From Dehalococcoidia bacterium (GTDB taxonomy: Bacteria; Chloroflexota; Dehalococcoidia; CAUJGQ01), in contig DATGEL010000063.1 in assembly GCA_035310145.1 (NCBI GenBank), positions 1 through 55,831 of the forward strand: a stretch of DNA of 55,831 nucleotides, given 5' to 3'. Position numbers and translations under genes: made by a program. The notes beneath the pieces are model-generated. The model had not been told where the DNA came from, did no database searches, and saw nothing but the letters and a program-made list of their open reading frames with translations. Positions 49,198 through 55,831 of this stretch are shown piece by piece; the first letter of the stretch is position 1, and each line of letters starts with the position of its first letter.

Positions 49198-49313
49198 GAG
49201 GGCATCTATGTACCGCGTGCAATCACGAACAACTCTGCGCCATGGGTCGCCGCGGGGCTCATACGCATGCACGAACGTCACGTTCGCCGGTACGTGGCCC
49301 GGCTTCGTCAGCG

Positions 49314-49547
49314 CTAGCTGGCGTAACGGCGACGGCCACACGAGTGGTCGGGGTGCTGAGTTCTGACGCTGCCCACGCCGGCGCGGGTGCGGCCACGGCC
49401 GCGTACCTGCATCTCAGTCACGAACCGCAGCACCTCGGCGTGGCAGGCCTCGCACAGCGGTTCTTGGTGAAACGGGCACACGGGCACAAGGTGTGGGGCC
49501 ACTCCGACGCCGCAATAGCCGGAGCCAACCGGGGAATGGTCGCGCAT
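49314..49547 (-). CDS. possible small zinc-binding protein
   Basis: A 77-residue frame from ATG 49547 with HLVPVCPFHQEPLCEACHAE, i.e. C-x2-H-x5-C-x2-C, then VLRFVTEMQVRGRGRTRAG. The Cys/His pattern suggests a small zinc finger or a remnant of a larger one. No clear ribosome binding site; the N- and C-termini look low-complexity. It may be spurious. Confidence 0.35.
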   Translation of the reverse strand: MRDHSPVGSGYCGVGVAPHLVPVCPFHQEPLCEACHAEVLRFVTEMQVRGRGRTRAGVGSVRTQHPDHSCGRRRYAS

Positions 49548-49829
49548 GCCGCCCAGCGTAGCGGCTGTGCTCCTGGAGTCACGCACTGAGCGCGATATCG
49601 TAGTCGGTGTAAAACTAACGCTGGTTTTCGACGCATTCGGAGGCTACCGCAGGACGGCACGCAGGGTCCGCTGACAGACGGTCGGATCTCCCCCCGTCCT
49701 GTCCGATTGTGTACCGTCCTTCAGCGCGTGCCAATGCGTGCGCGCACCGCGTTCTTTCTAGCGTGACGCCGTTGTGCTGCCCGGCACCGCTGCTGACTTG
49801 CCGCTGCCGCGAACAGAATCGCCGCCCTC

Positions 49830-50507
49830 ATGACCGCTGCGCACCGCGACCCTCCCTTCAGGACGCTGATCCTCGATGACGACGCGAGGCAGCGCCAGCT
49901 CCTGCGAACCCTGCTGGAGGCCGACGGGCGCTTTGCCATCGTTGGCGAGGCCAAGCTGCGTGTCGGCTTTGCCCTGGATACGCTACGGCCTGATCTGATC
50001 GTGGTCGACCCGCTGAGCGATGGACGCCTCGATCTGCGCTACCTGCGCCAGCTGCTAAGCATGGCTCCGCAGGCGTGCGTGGTTGTTTGCACCGCGTCCT
50101 GGGAGGCGACTGCCTTCGGCGATCTGCTGCTGCTCGGGGTGCGTGATGTCCTGCCGAAGGCAGCCATCGGCTCATCGGATCTGGGCGATATGCTGGCGCT
50201 GGCCGGCGCGGGAGAGGTCGTGGTCGTCGCCGTGCCGATTGTCGAGGCCCTGCGGACTGAGTTCGTCGCCACGCGGCTGCTCGGCCCGCAGCTCCCCACG
50301 CCGGACCTCAACCCGCTGGAGCAGCAATTGCTGCGCGGACTCGTCGGCGGCCAGAGCGTGAAGGCGATCGCCGCGGCGCTCACTGCTGAAGGCAGGAAGA
50401 TCAGCGCCCGCAACGTCCAGCGTATCAGTGAGCGGCTGCAGCAACGCTTCGGCGCGCAGACGGTGGGGCAGCTCTGTGCCGAGGCAGTGCGGCGCGGCAT
50501 CGCCTGA
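49830..50507 (+). CDS. orphan response regulator with divergent LuxR-type output
   Basis: A 225-residue protein. The receiver has TLILDDDARQR, the phosphoacceptor D60 in LIVVDPLSD, the threonine in VVVCTAS and the lysine in DVLPKAA, so the switch residues look complete. The output domain (about 160-225) is LuxR-like in outline (LNPLEQQLLRGLVGGQSVKA, ARNVQRISERLQQRFGAQTV) but with an insertion before the recognition helix. Clearly paralogous to the gene at 50731 (shared LLEADGRFA-V-VG). No kinase gene adjoins. No clear ribosome binding site. Confidence 0.8.
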   Translation: MTAAHRDPPFRTLILDDDARQRQLLRTLLEADGRFAIVGEAKLRVGFALDTLRPDLIVVDPLSDGRLDLRYLRQLLSMAPQACVVVCTASWEATAFGDLLLLGVRDVLPKAAIGSSDLGDMLALAGAGEVVVVAVPIVEALRTEFVATRLLGPQLPTPDLNPLEQQLLRGLVGGQSVKAIAAALTAEGRKISARNVQRISERLQQRFGAQTVGQLCAEAVRRGIA

Positions 50508-50730
50508 GGCATCGCGGCATTGGGTCTGGCAACGATCGTGCACCGGTGTCCAAACGCGCCAACCGCTGGCGTCTTGTTCCAGCTAGGCAACCGTCGCTGC
50601 ACGCCGCATAATCGGGCCACTGTATCACGGCTTCATCTCTATACGCATTGTATTTCCAGCATCGGTTTGTCCGCGACGAGGGGCCGGCTGCTGTCAGAAC
50701 CGCGGTGCAGGGAGAGAGGAGGAGTGTGCC

Positions 50731-51414
50731 ATGGCCCGCATGGACGAAGACGGTCGCATGCGTGCGTTGGTGCTCGACCCCGATCCGACGCAACAAGCGA
50801 TGGTCCGGCGCCTTCTGGAGGCGGATGGCCGCTTTGCCGTCGTCGGCGTCTTCGCACCCGAGGACTGCCCGCCCGCCGTAGCCGCCGCCCTGCGATCGGA
50901 CGTGGTGCTGCTCGATCCGAGTGACGAGACGGGCTTGGACCTGCGCTTGGCCGGCGAGGTGGTGGGATCCGTTCCGCTCGCGCGAGTCGTCCTACGCAGC
51001 GCGTATTTCAGCTTGGAAACCATGGCCGCGGTGACTGCGCTGGGCGTGGGCGGCTACCTGGTCAAGCTGAACCGACCGATCCCGCTTTTGTGCGAGGCGC
51101 TGGCGTTCACCCGGCGCACCGGGATCTTCGTCTGCGCCGGCGCCATTACCAACTGCGTCCGTGTGCAACTCGCGGCACGGACCCTCCTCGAGCGGCCGCA
51201 GGACATGGAGCCGTCAGTGACGTTGACGCCGCGCGAGCAGCAAGTGCTCGCGCTGGTGGCCGCCGGCGAAACAGACAAAGCCATCGCCACCACGCTTCAG
51301 ATCCAACCCAGCACCGTGGATAGCTACGTCGGGCGATTGTGCGAGAAACTGCACTCTCGAAACCGCCCGCATTTGGTGGATGCTGCTTGGCGGCGATGTC
51401 TCCTTGGTGGCTGA
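50731..51414 (+). CDS. orphan NarL-type response regulator, paralogue of the preceding gene
   Basis: A 227-residue regulator with strong GGAGGAG before ATG 50731. The receiver has ALVLDPDPTQQ (the acidic pocket is D-P-D instead of D-D), D62 in VVLLDPSDE, a Ser in VVLRSAY and the Lys in GYLVKLN. The LuxR output is canonical: LTPREQQVLALVAAGETDKA, TVDSYVGRLCEKLHSRNRPH. It lies directly before the AT-richer Mau-like operon (158-base gap) and could regulate it, which is inference from position only. Confidence 0.85.
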   Translation: MARMDEDGRMRALVLDPDPTQQAMVRRLLEADGRFAVVGVFAPEDCPPAVAAALRSDVVLLDPSDETGLDLRLAGEVVGSVPLARVVLRSAYFSLETMAAVTALGVGGYLVKLNRPIPLLCEALAFTRRTGIFVCAGAITNCVRVQLAARTLLERPQDMEPSVTLTPREQQVLALVAAGETDKAIATTLQIQPSTVDSYVGRLCEKLHSRNRPHLVDAAWRRCLLGG

Positions 51415-51572
51415 GCGGATGGTATTCCAGCGGTGCTGTCAGGAATTCCGCACAGGTTCTGTGGTGGATTACCTACATCGCCATACGGCATTCACTACAG
51501 ACAGGGCTGCTGGTTGCCTGCAGACTGTAGCCGTCAGCGCCCCCGCCCTGCCCGGCCTCTGGGAGGCCAACC

Positions 51573-52142
51573 ATGATAGGGATTCTGGTCATTCTCCTCG
51601 GCCGCGGCAGTCTTGCGTGGATACTCATCAGTGCAGGGCTGGAGAAAGCTTGGCAGCCAGCGCAGCTAGCCACTCTGCTTACCAGTCGCCTTCCCTTTAC
51701 CGCGCGCGTGGCTAGACGCATCGTCTGGCTGGTAATCCTGAGCGAGTTCCTCATCGGAATCGGCTTGTTCTTGCCGATCGACTCGCCCGTCCCTGCGATC
51801 GCCGCCTGTGGACTCTTGGCAAGTTTCGCCGTCGTGCTGGCTGTATGGGCTAAGGTCGGCCTTTCAGACGCTTGCGGCTGTGGCGGCCTGTTGCCGACCC
51901 AGCGTGTTAGCTGGCCGCATGTCATCAGCGTCGCGTCGCTCGCTTTACTCGCCGGCTGCATCGCGGTGGTCGGTGCTTCGTTCTGGCCAGCCCTTGCGCC
52001 TCGCGAGGTATCGCTGCCAGAGCAGCTCTTTACCTTGTTTATACCACTTCAACTCCTCATTGGTACAGCTATCGGACGCTCTCTTCGCTTGGTGCATCAG
52101 GACATCAGCCGACTTGATCGTTACTATTGTGAGGCAAAGTAG
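51573..52142 (+). CDS. MauE-like membrane protein
   Basis: A 189-residue protein with four hydrophobic segments (LVILLGRGSLAWILISAGLE, IVWLVILSEFLIGIGLFL, IAACGLLASFAVVLAVWA, VISVASLALLAGCIAVVG) and the DACGCGG motif before VSWPHV. This is the MauE/DoxX pattern, in which a CGC-G pair precedes a Trp-containing helix. MauE is a membrane partner of MauD needed for disulfide formation in the methylamine dehydrogenase light chain. Its stop overlaps the next start by one base (TAGTG). First gene of the AT-richer operon. Confidence 0.85.
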   Translation: MIGILVILLGRGSLAWILISAGLEKAWQPAQLATLLTSRLPFTARVARRIVWLVILSEFLIGIGLFLPIDSPVPAIAACGLLASFAVVLAVWAKVGLSDACGCGGLLPTQRVSWPHVISVASLALLAGCIAVVGASFWPALAPREVSLPEQLFTLFIPLQLLIGTAIGRSLRLVHQDISRLDRYYCEAK

Positions 52143-52759
52143 TGAGTGCTCTTCTCGTAGCCGGTGTGATCACATCATTGCTCGCTAACATCCTTCTCTT
52201 AGCGGCAGTTCTCGGTCTAGCGAGAGAACTCGGTGTATTGCTAGCGCGATCTGGACCACCTCATGCCAAGGCATCTGCACATGGTCCGGAGGTTGGTACA
52301 GTAATCGACGCCTTTTCAGTTGTTGGTATAGATGGTACACAGCGCCATGCGCGACCTTCGAAGTCCACCAGTAACCTTCTGCTGTTCACTTCGCCCACAT
52401 GCCCTATCTGCCAATCACTACTCCCGTCACTCGTTGTGTTCGCAAAAGCCTACAAAGGCGTAATTAATACAACAGTAGTTGGCATTAAGAGAACAAGCGA
52501 TGACAACGACGTTGCAGACTATATCAACCGATTCAAACGCCACGGTATGGTATTCACAGTCTCTCAAGAGCTGCACGAACGTCTAGGTGTGACTATGACA
52601 CCGTACGCGATATTACTGGATAATGCTAACACAATACGATCAATAGGCATTGTTAATAGTCTCGAACATCTCGAAAGCTTAGTGACCGTAGAGTCACACG
52701 TTGATATGCGACGCGAGCTCATTCTATCGGACTCAGAATTGTCTTCGCAGCATGCATAG
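52142..52759 (+). CDS. MauD-like membrane-anchored thioredoxin-fold protein
   Basis: A 205-residue protein from GTG 52142. An N-terminal membrane anchor (VAGVITSLLANILLLAAVLG) leads to a thioredoxin-like domain outside the membrane: FTSPTCPICQSLLPSLVV with the redox pair C87-P-I-C90 and the cis-proline in TMTPYAILLD. This is the MauD layout, an enzyme that forms or isomerises disulfides in MauA. Codon use is markedly AT-rich compared with flanking genes. It is followed 21 bases later by the MauA-like gene, its expected client. Confidence 0.85.
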   Translation: MSALLVAGVITSLLANILLLAAVLGLARELGVLLARSGPPHAKASAHGPEVGTVIDAFSVVGIDGTQRHARPSKSTSNLLLFTSPTCPICQSLLPSLVVFAKAYKGVINTTVVGIKRTSDDNDVADYINRFKRHGMVFTVSQELHERLGVTMTPYAILLDNANTIRSIGIVNSLEHLESLVTVESHVDMRRELILSDSELSSQHA

Positions 52760-52780
52760 CCAGGCAGTAGGAGGCTGGAA

Positions 52781-53215
52781 ATGAGCGGCGAATACCTCCT
52801 GCAGCGACTAGCAAATCGCTCTATCCGCCGAAGCTTTATCAGGCGCACCGGTAAGGTAGTTTTCGGTGCAGTTGGTATCGGTCTGGTGGCACGTTCGCTG
52901 GCGGAAGTAACACCAAAGTCGGCATTAGCACAGACATACTGCAGTGGAACAGCCGAACTAGGTATGTGTGGTTTGCCCTGTGATCATTGTTATGACGGAA
53001 CCGTCACGAGCTGCCCTTCGGGTGATTCTACTGGCTCATCGTATTGGGCATACTATATCACAGGACTGCGAGTTTGGTACTACTACTACGATTGCTGTAC
53101 GATATACACGCCATGCGCCAACTCGACAAACCAGTGTAAGAACAACTGTCCACAAGATACTTGGTGTAGCGGTAATTATGACTGCACGTACGTTGTGACG
53201 GGAGGATCGTGTTGA
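52781..53215 (+). CDS. methylamine dehydrogenase light chain-like protein (MauA-like), Tat-exported, cysteine-rich
   Basis: A 144-residue protein. The twin-arginine signal IRRSFIRRTGKVVFGAVGIG ends at SALA-QT (cleavage near A50). The mature 94 residues hold 13 cysteines. From memory of MauA, CYDGTVTSCPSGDSTGSSYW aligns with the stretch around TTQ residue Trp57, YYYDCC with YRDCC, and TWCSGNYDCTYV with the WCFG...YHCT stretch carrying Trp108. So W89 and W128 are candidates for a tryptophan tryptophylquinone. The mature region is shorter than classical MauA. It lies right after MauE- and MauD-like genes. No MauB heavy chain or MauG is present. Confidence 0.75.
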   Translation: MSGEYLLQRLANRSIRRSFIRRTGKVVFGAVGIGLVARSLAEVTPKSALAQTYCSGTAELGMCGLPCDHCYDGTVTSCPSGDSTGSSYWAYYITGLRVWYYYYDCCTIYTPCANSTNQCKNNCPQDTWCSGNYDCTYVVTGGSC

Positions 53216-53289
53216 ACCGTTGGATCGCGTATATTGCGGCGCTAATCATCGCTGTTGAGGCTGGAGTCAAGAGTTGGTGGACAGCCTGA
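53212..53289 (+). CDS. 25-residue membrane peptide
   Basis: A TTG at 53212 overlaps the MauA-like stop (TTGA) and has GGAGG 6 bases upstream. It encodes MNRWIAYIAALIIAVEAGVK then SWWTA, one predicted membrane helix with a WW near the C-terminus. Its stop overlaps the GAGGA ribosome binding site of the next gene. The tight coupling on both sides argues that it is translated. Function unknown. Confidence 0.55.
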   Translation: MNRWIAYIAALIIAVEAGVKSWWTA

Positions 53290-53298
53290 GGATGGTCC

Positions 53299-53853
53299 AT
53301 GGTGGGAACCATGTGTCTTGCCGTGCGCAAGACGGAGTCAACCGGGGTGCTTTGGCTATTTGCTGGTGCGACGGCGGCCGGTGGTGCAACGATGGGCCTA
53401 TGCGCCGCCTGTATTTGTGTGGTGGTGGGTGATTGGTCAGCTACCACCCGAGTGGTAGAAATAGTCTTGGGGATGCTGTTGGCTCTCGTGGCGCGGGAAG
53501 CCTTGGTGTCGGATCGCAGGTGCTATGCGGGGCTGAAGCGACAAGTTGCCCCGGGAACGATGCTCTGCAATTCATTGCCAAAGACAGCCATCATCTGGGG
53601 CGTGCAATTGGGTGTCGGGGTGCTGACGCGAGTGAACACGTGGGCACTGTGGGCGATGGTCGCGATACTGATCTGGCTGGCTGACCCTTTCGCTGGTTGT
53701 GTACTCGGCGGCGTTTACGGGCTAACACGAGGCCTGCAACTGATCCTCATTGCCCGTGCTCACGCATGGGAGCCGAGGGTGTTGATGCTCCGGCTCCAGG
53801 CCATCGATGAGCGGTTGCGTGTCGGTGGACTGGCGGGTTTAGCGTTCCTTTGA
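53299..53853 (+). CDS. integral membrane protein of the Mau-like operon
   Basis: A 184-residue protein with about four hydrophobic segments (GVLWLFAGATAAGGATMG, VVEIVLGMLLALVAREAL, IIWGVQLGVGVLTRVNTW, WALWAMVAILIWLADPFAG) and a Cys pair in GLCAACICVVVGDW. Family not recognised; it is smaller than the CcdA-like MauF. GAGGA lies 6 bases before ATG 53299. Position suggests a role in maturation, anchoring or electron transfer for the MauA-like protein (inference). Confidence 0.65.
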   Translation: MVGTMCLAVRKTESTGVLWLFAGATAAGGATMGLCAACICVVVGDWSATTRVVEIVLGMLLALVAREALVSDRRCYAGLKRQVAPGTMLCNSLPKTAIIWGVQLGVGVLTRVNTWALWAMVAILIWLADPFAGCVLGGVYGLTRGLQLILIARAHAWEPRVLMLRLQAIDERLRVGGLAGLAFL

Positions 53854-53891
53854 GGCATACTGACAGCGGTCTGGCGGTAAGGGGGTACCCA

Positions 53892-54281
53892 ATGTCATCG
53901 ATAGGCGTAGCCGCGCGACGTGGTCGGAGATGGGATGGACGACGCCCGCTAGTCCTCGCCGCACTCATGGTGATGCTGCTCGGCGCGGGGCTTGGCCTCG
54001 TGGGGCTGCTGCTTTGGCAAACCAGCAGTCGGTCAGGCGGGCACAGCGGCAGAACGCGTCTTGCCCCCGAGGGTGTAGCTGCCGCACAGGGTGGTGATGG
54101 CTGGCATGTCACGGTTTCACCGGCCTATCGGGACGGCAACTTCATTGTCACTTTAGATCCGAATGCCGCTGTCGTGAGCCTGACCGATGCTGGCACGGGT
54201 GCTGAGGTAGCGACTATCCAGGTCACCTACAACCCGCTTGTGCTGCAGCGACGCAGCGCGCATCCCTCTCTGCCAACCTAA
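53892..54281 (+). CDS. membrane-anchored exported protein at IS3 boundary
   Basis: A 129-residue protein from ATG 53892 (AAGGGGG upstream). A basic N-terminus precedes one membrane helix (LVLAALMVMLLGAGLGLVGL); the outer part (WHVTVSPAYRDGNFIVTLDP, VVSLTDAGTGAEVATIQVTY) is a small beta-rich domain. The stop lies only 2 bases before the left inverted repeat of the IS3 element, so the original C-terminus could have been longer. Family not recognised. Confidence 0.65.
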   Translation: MSSIGVAARRGRRWDGRRPLVLAALMVMLLGAGLGLVGLLLWQTSSRSGGHSGRTRLAPEGVAAAQGGDGWHVTVSPAYRDGNFIVTLDPNAAVVSLTDAGTGAEVATIQVTYNPLVLQRRSAHPSLPT

Positions 54282-54334
54282 GGTGAGACAATCGAAGTCT
54301 CGAAATTAGTGTAGGGCGGGGAGAGAAACGCCTG

Positions 54335-54778
54335 ATGGTTGCCGAACCAATCCCCGCAGACCGTTCCCCCCTTCAAGGCCGTCCCCCGATGGCGGCAGTT
54401 CCCGAACGCCCGGATCCCGAGGTCCGCGAGCGGCCCACGCGCCGCCGCTTCACGGTGGACTACAAGCTGCGCATCCTGGCCGAAGCCGATGCCTGTGCAG
54501 AAGCCCGCCAGGTCGGCGCCCTCTTGCGGCGGGAAGGCTTGTACTACTCGCACCTGGCGCACTGGCGCCAGCAGCGGGCCACGGGTGGTCGCCAGGCGCT
54601 GGCGCAGCCGCGTGGCCGTAAGCCCGCTGATCCCGCTGCGGGCGAGGTGCTACGGCTGCAGCAGGAGAACGGCCAGCTCCGTCGCCGTGTCGCCGTCGCC
54701 GAGGCGATCATTGCCGCCCAAAAAAACTTGGCGGCGGTGTTGGGGCTGACGTTGCCGGAGCCACCGCCAGCGCCGTAA
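54335..54778 (+). CDS. IS3-family transposase OrfA
   Basis: A 147-residue DNA-binding subunit: RPTRRRFTVDYKLRILAEAD, a helix-turn-helix in RQVGALLRREGLYYSHLAHW, and a leucine-zipper-like C-terminal helix (VLRLQQENGQLRRRVAVAEA). It recognises the IS ends. Near its 3' end is the A-AAA-AAC slippery heptamer (54721-54727), which allows production of the OrfAB fusion transposase. Confidence 0.9.
   Translation: MVAEPIPADRSPLQGRPPMAAVPERPDPEVRERPTRRRFTVDYKLRILAEADACAEARQVGALLRREGLYYSHLAHWRQQRATGGRQALAQPRGRKPADPAAGEVLRLQQENGQLRRRVAVAEAIIAAQKNLAAVLGLTLPEPPPAP
54721..54727 (+). promoter_or_regulatory. -1 programmed frameshift heptamer
   Basis: A-AAA-AAC in the OrfA reading frame (codons AAA AAC). The -1 frame downstream is open into OrfB, so slippage yields an OrfAB transframe protein, as in other IS3-family elements. 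Confidence 0.75.
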
Positions 54779-54807
54779 CGGCGCTCGCCGCCACGACGGG
54801 CATCCGG

Positions 54808-55779
54808 GTGGCGTGCGCGGCACTGGGCGTCAACCGCGCCAGCTACTACCGGCAGCAGGGACCCACCACGGGGACGCGGGGCGGCGGTGGTGGGCACCAA
54901 CCACGGGCGCTCAGCCCAGCCGAACAGCACGCGGTGCTGGACGTGCTGCACAGTGCGCGGTTCCGGGATGCCGCGCCGGCCGAAGTCTATGCCACGCTCT
55001 TGGATGAAGGGAGCTACCTGTGTTCGGAGCGCACGATGTATCGGCTGCTCGCCGCCGCCGGCGAAGCGCGCGAGCGCCGCGACCAGGCGCGGCATCCCAC
55101 CTATACCCGGCCGGAGTTGCTGGCGACGCGCCCCAACGAGGTCTGGAGCTGGGACATCACCAAGCTGCTGGGCCCGACGAAATGGACCTATTTCTACCTG
55201 TACGTGATCCTCGACGTCTTCAGTCGCTACGTGGTGGGCTGGATGGTGGGGCTGCGCGAAACGGCGGAACTGGCGCAGGACTTCATCGGCGCCACTGCGG
55301 CCAAACAGGGCATCGACGCGGGCACGCTCACGTTGCACGCCGACCGGGGCACCGCGATGACCTCCAAACCGGTGGCGTGCTTGCTGGCAGACTTGGGCAT
55401 CACGCAGAGTCATTCCCGACCCCACGTGTCCAACGACAATCCCTACTCCGAGAGCCAGTTCAAGACGCTGAAGTACCGGCCGGCCTTTCCCGCTCGCTTT
55501 GCCTCCGTCGAGGTGGCACGGGCGTTCTGCCAGACGTTCTTCCCCTGGTACAACAGCGAACATCATCACAGCAGCCTCGGCCTGCACACGCCAGAGGCGC
55601 TCCACTACGGGCTGGCGGCGGGGCGGCAACGCGTCCGGCGCGAAACCCTGGACGCCGCCTACGCGGCCCATCCCGAGCGCTTCGTCCAGCAGCCACCGAC
55701 CCCACCCGCGATCCCGACGGCTGCCTGGATCAATCCGCCGTTCCCGCTGCCTGAGGAGGTGACGACGATGCCAGAGTGA
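54808..55779 (+). CDS. IS3-family transposase OrfB (DDE integrase domain)
   Basis: A 323-residue catalytic part, counted from GTG 54808, though it is probably made mainly as an OrfAB fusion through the upstream slippery site. The N-terminal helix-turn-helix-21-like region (YATLLDEGSYLCSERTMYRL) precedes the rve integrase core with the catalytic triad: WSWDITKLLG, LHADRGTAMTS and NPYSESQFKTLKY. It appears intact to the C-terminus. Confidence 0.93.
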   Translation: MACAALGVNRASYYRQQGPTTGTRGGGGGHQPRALSPAEQHAVLDVLHSARFRDAAPAEVYATLLDEGSYLCSERTMYRLLAAAGEARERRDQARHPTYTRPELLATRPNEVWSWDITKLLGPTKWTYFYLYVILDVFSRYVVGWMVGLRETAELAQDFIGATAAKQGIDAGTLTLHADRGTAMTSKPVACLLADLGITQSHSRPHVSNDNPYSESQFKTLKYRPAFPARFASVEVARAFCQTFFPWYNSEHHHSSLGLHTPEALHYGLAAGRQRVRRETLDAAYAAHPERFVQQPPTPPAIPTAAWINPPFPLPEEVTTMPE

Positions 55780-55831
55780 ATCCTCCGCTAATTTTCCCAA
55801 CGGGTGGTCTCAACAAGGTTGACAGGTTCCG

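Larger units (their letters stand above)
54284..55812 (+). mobile_element. complete IS3-family insertion sequence
   Basis: The element is bounded by related inverted ends: left TGAGAC (54284-54289) then 13 bases and AAATTAG; right, on the minus strand, TGAGAC (55812-55807) then 12 bases and AAATTAG, each followed by a G-AGG-like stretch. About 1.5 kb, with two overlapping-frame transposase genes. No clear target duplication is seen. Confidence 0.8.

Noticed and set aside
54281-55820. Target-site duplication flanking the IS3 element
   Set aside because: AAGG occurs near both ends but not directly adjacent on the right, so it is not a convincing duplication.
1-55831. CRISPR array, tRNA or rRNA genes
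   Set aside because: No regularly spaced repeats and no cloverleaf or rRNA-like sequence were seen on reading through the window; weak tRNA signals could still be missed without a covariance search.

Overview
The window is about 56 kb of high-GC bacterial chromosome, read here as probably Chloroflexota (moderate confidence; a high-GC actinomycete-like lineage is the main alternative). The basis is overall gene content: a MurF-alanine racemase fusion, a Flp/Tad minor-pilin group, a MoxR/DUF58/DUF4129 cluster, LLM-class flavoenzymes, ACAD10/11-like phosphotransferase and HAD genes, PRC-barrel and NarL-type two-component genes. No rRNA, tRNA or CRISPR was seen. Many short transcription units alternate strand, and both ends are insertion sequences (an IS66-type transposase on the left, a complete IS3-type element on the right).

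Left part (1-15 kb): after the IS66 transposase come a small lipoprotein and a secreted metzincin-like peptidase with four TIG domains whose reading frame is broken by one in-frame TAG. These are followed by a phosphotransferase/metalloprotease pair, a VOC/LLM pair, an unidentified two-gene unit, a HAD hydrolase, an HD-GYP protein fused to a LuxR helix-turn-helix, a cupin, a decayed membrane-protein gene and a methyltransferase.

Middle part (15-30 kb): a MazEF-type toxin-antitoxin cassette sits between two copies of the 3' end of alr. Next are the MurF-Alr fusion (with a palindromic repeat inside its coding sequence), an alpha/beta hydrolase coupled to a membrane-anchored MurF, a PAP2 phosphatase, an ArsR/AHSA1/RibD-C/DUF2277 operon with a readable promoter and operator, a PRC-barrel protein, a histidine kinase/response regulator pair, GNAT and ArsR-like genes, and D-Ala-D-Ala ligase. 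Alr, MurF and Ddl together cover the D-Ala-D-Ala branch of peptidoglycan synthesis.

Right-middle part (30-49 kb): a tadG-tadE-tadE-cpaB operon ends in a strong terminator. It is followed by secreted proteins, a Ppx/GppA phosphatase, a kelch lipoprotein coupled to an NTF2-like membrane protein, the MoxR/DUF58/DUF4129 cluster, CinA, a broken DUF5615 toxin gene facing a DUF433 gene, a MarR/cupin divergent pair with a palindromic operator, a Rieske oxygenase and a TetR regulator. A family of short palindromic repeats lies between (and once inside) genes.

Right end (49-56 kb): two paralogous response-regulator genes precede a visibly AT-richer operon. It encodes a MauE-like membrane protein, a MauD-like membrane-anchored thioredoxin, a Tat-exported cysteine-rich protein resembling the methylamine dehydrogenase light chain (both tryptophans expected to form TTQ appear to be present), a 25-residue membrane peptide and two further membrane proteins. 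No heavy chain (MauB) or MauG is present. This orphan MauA-like cluster, directly abutting the IS3 element, is the best candidate for an undescribed system here.
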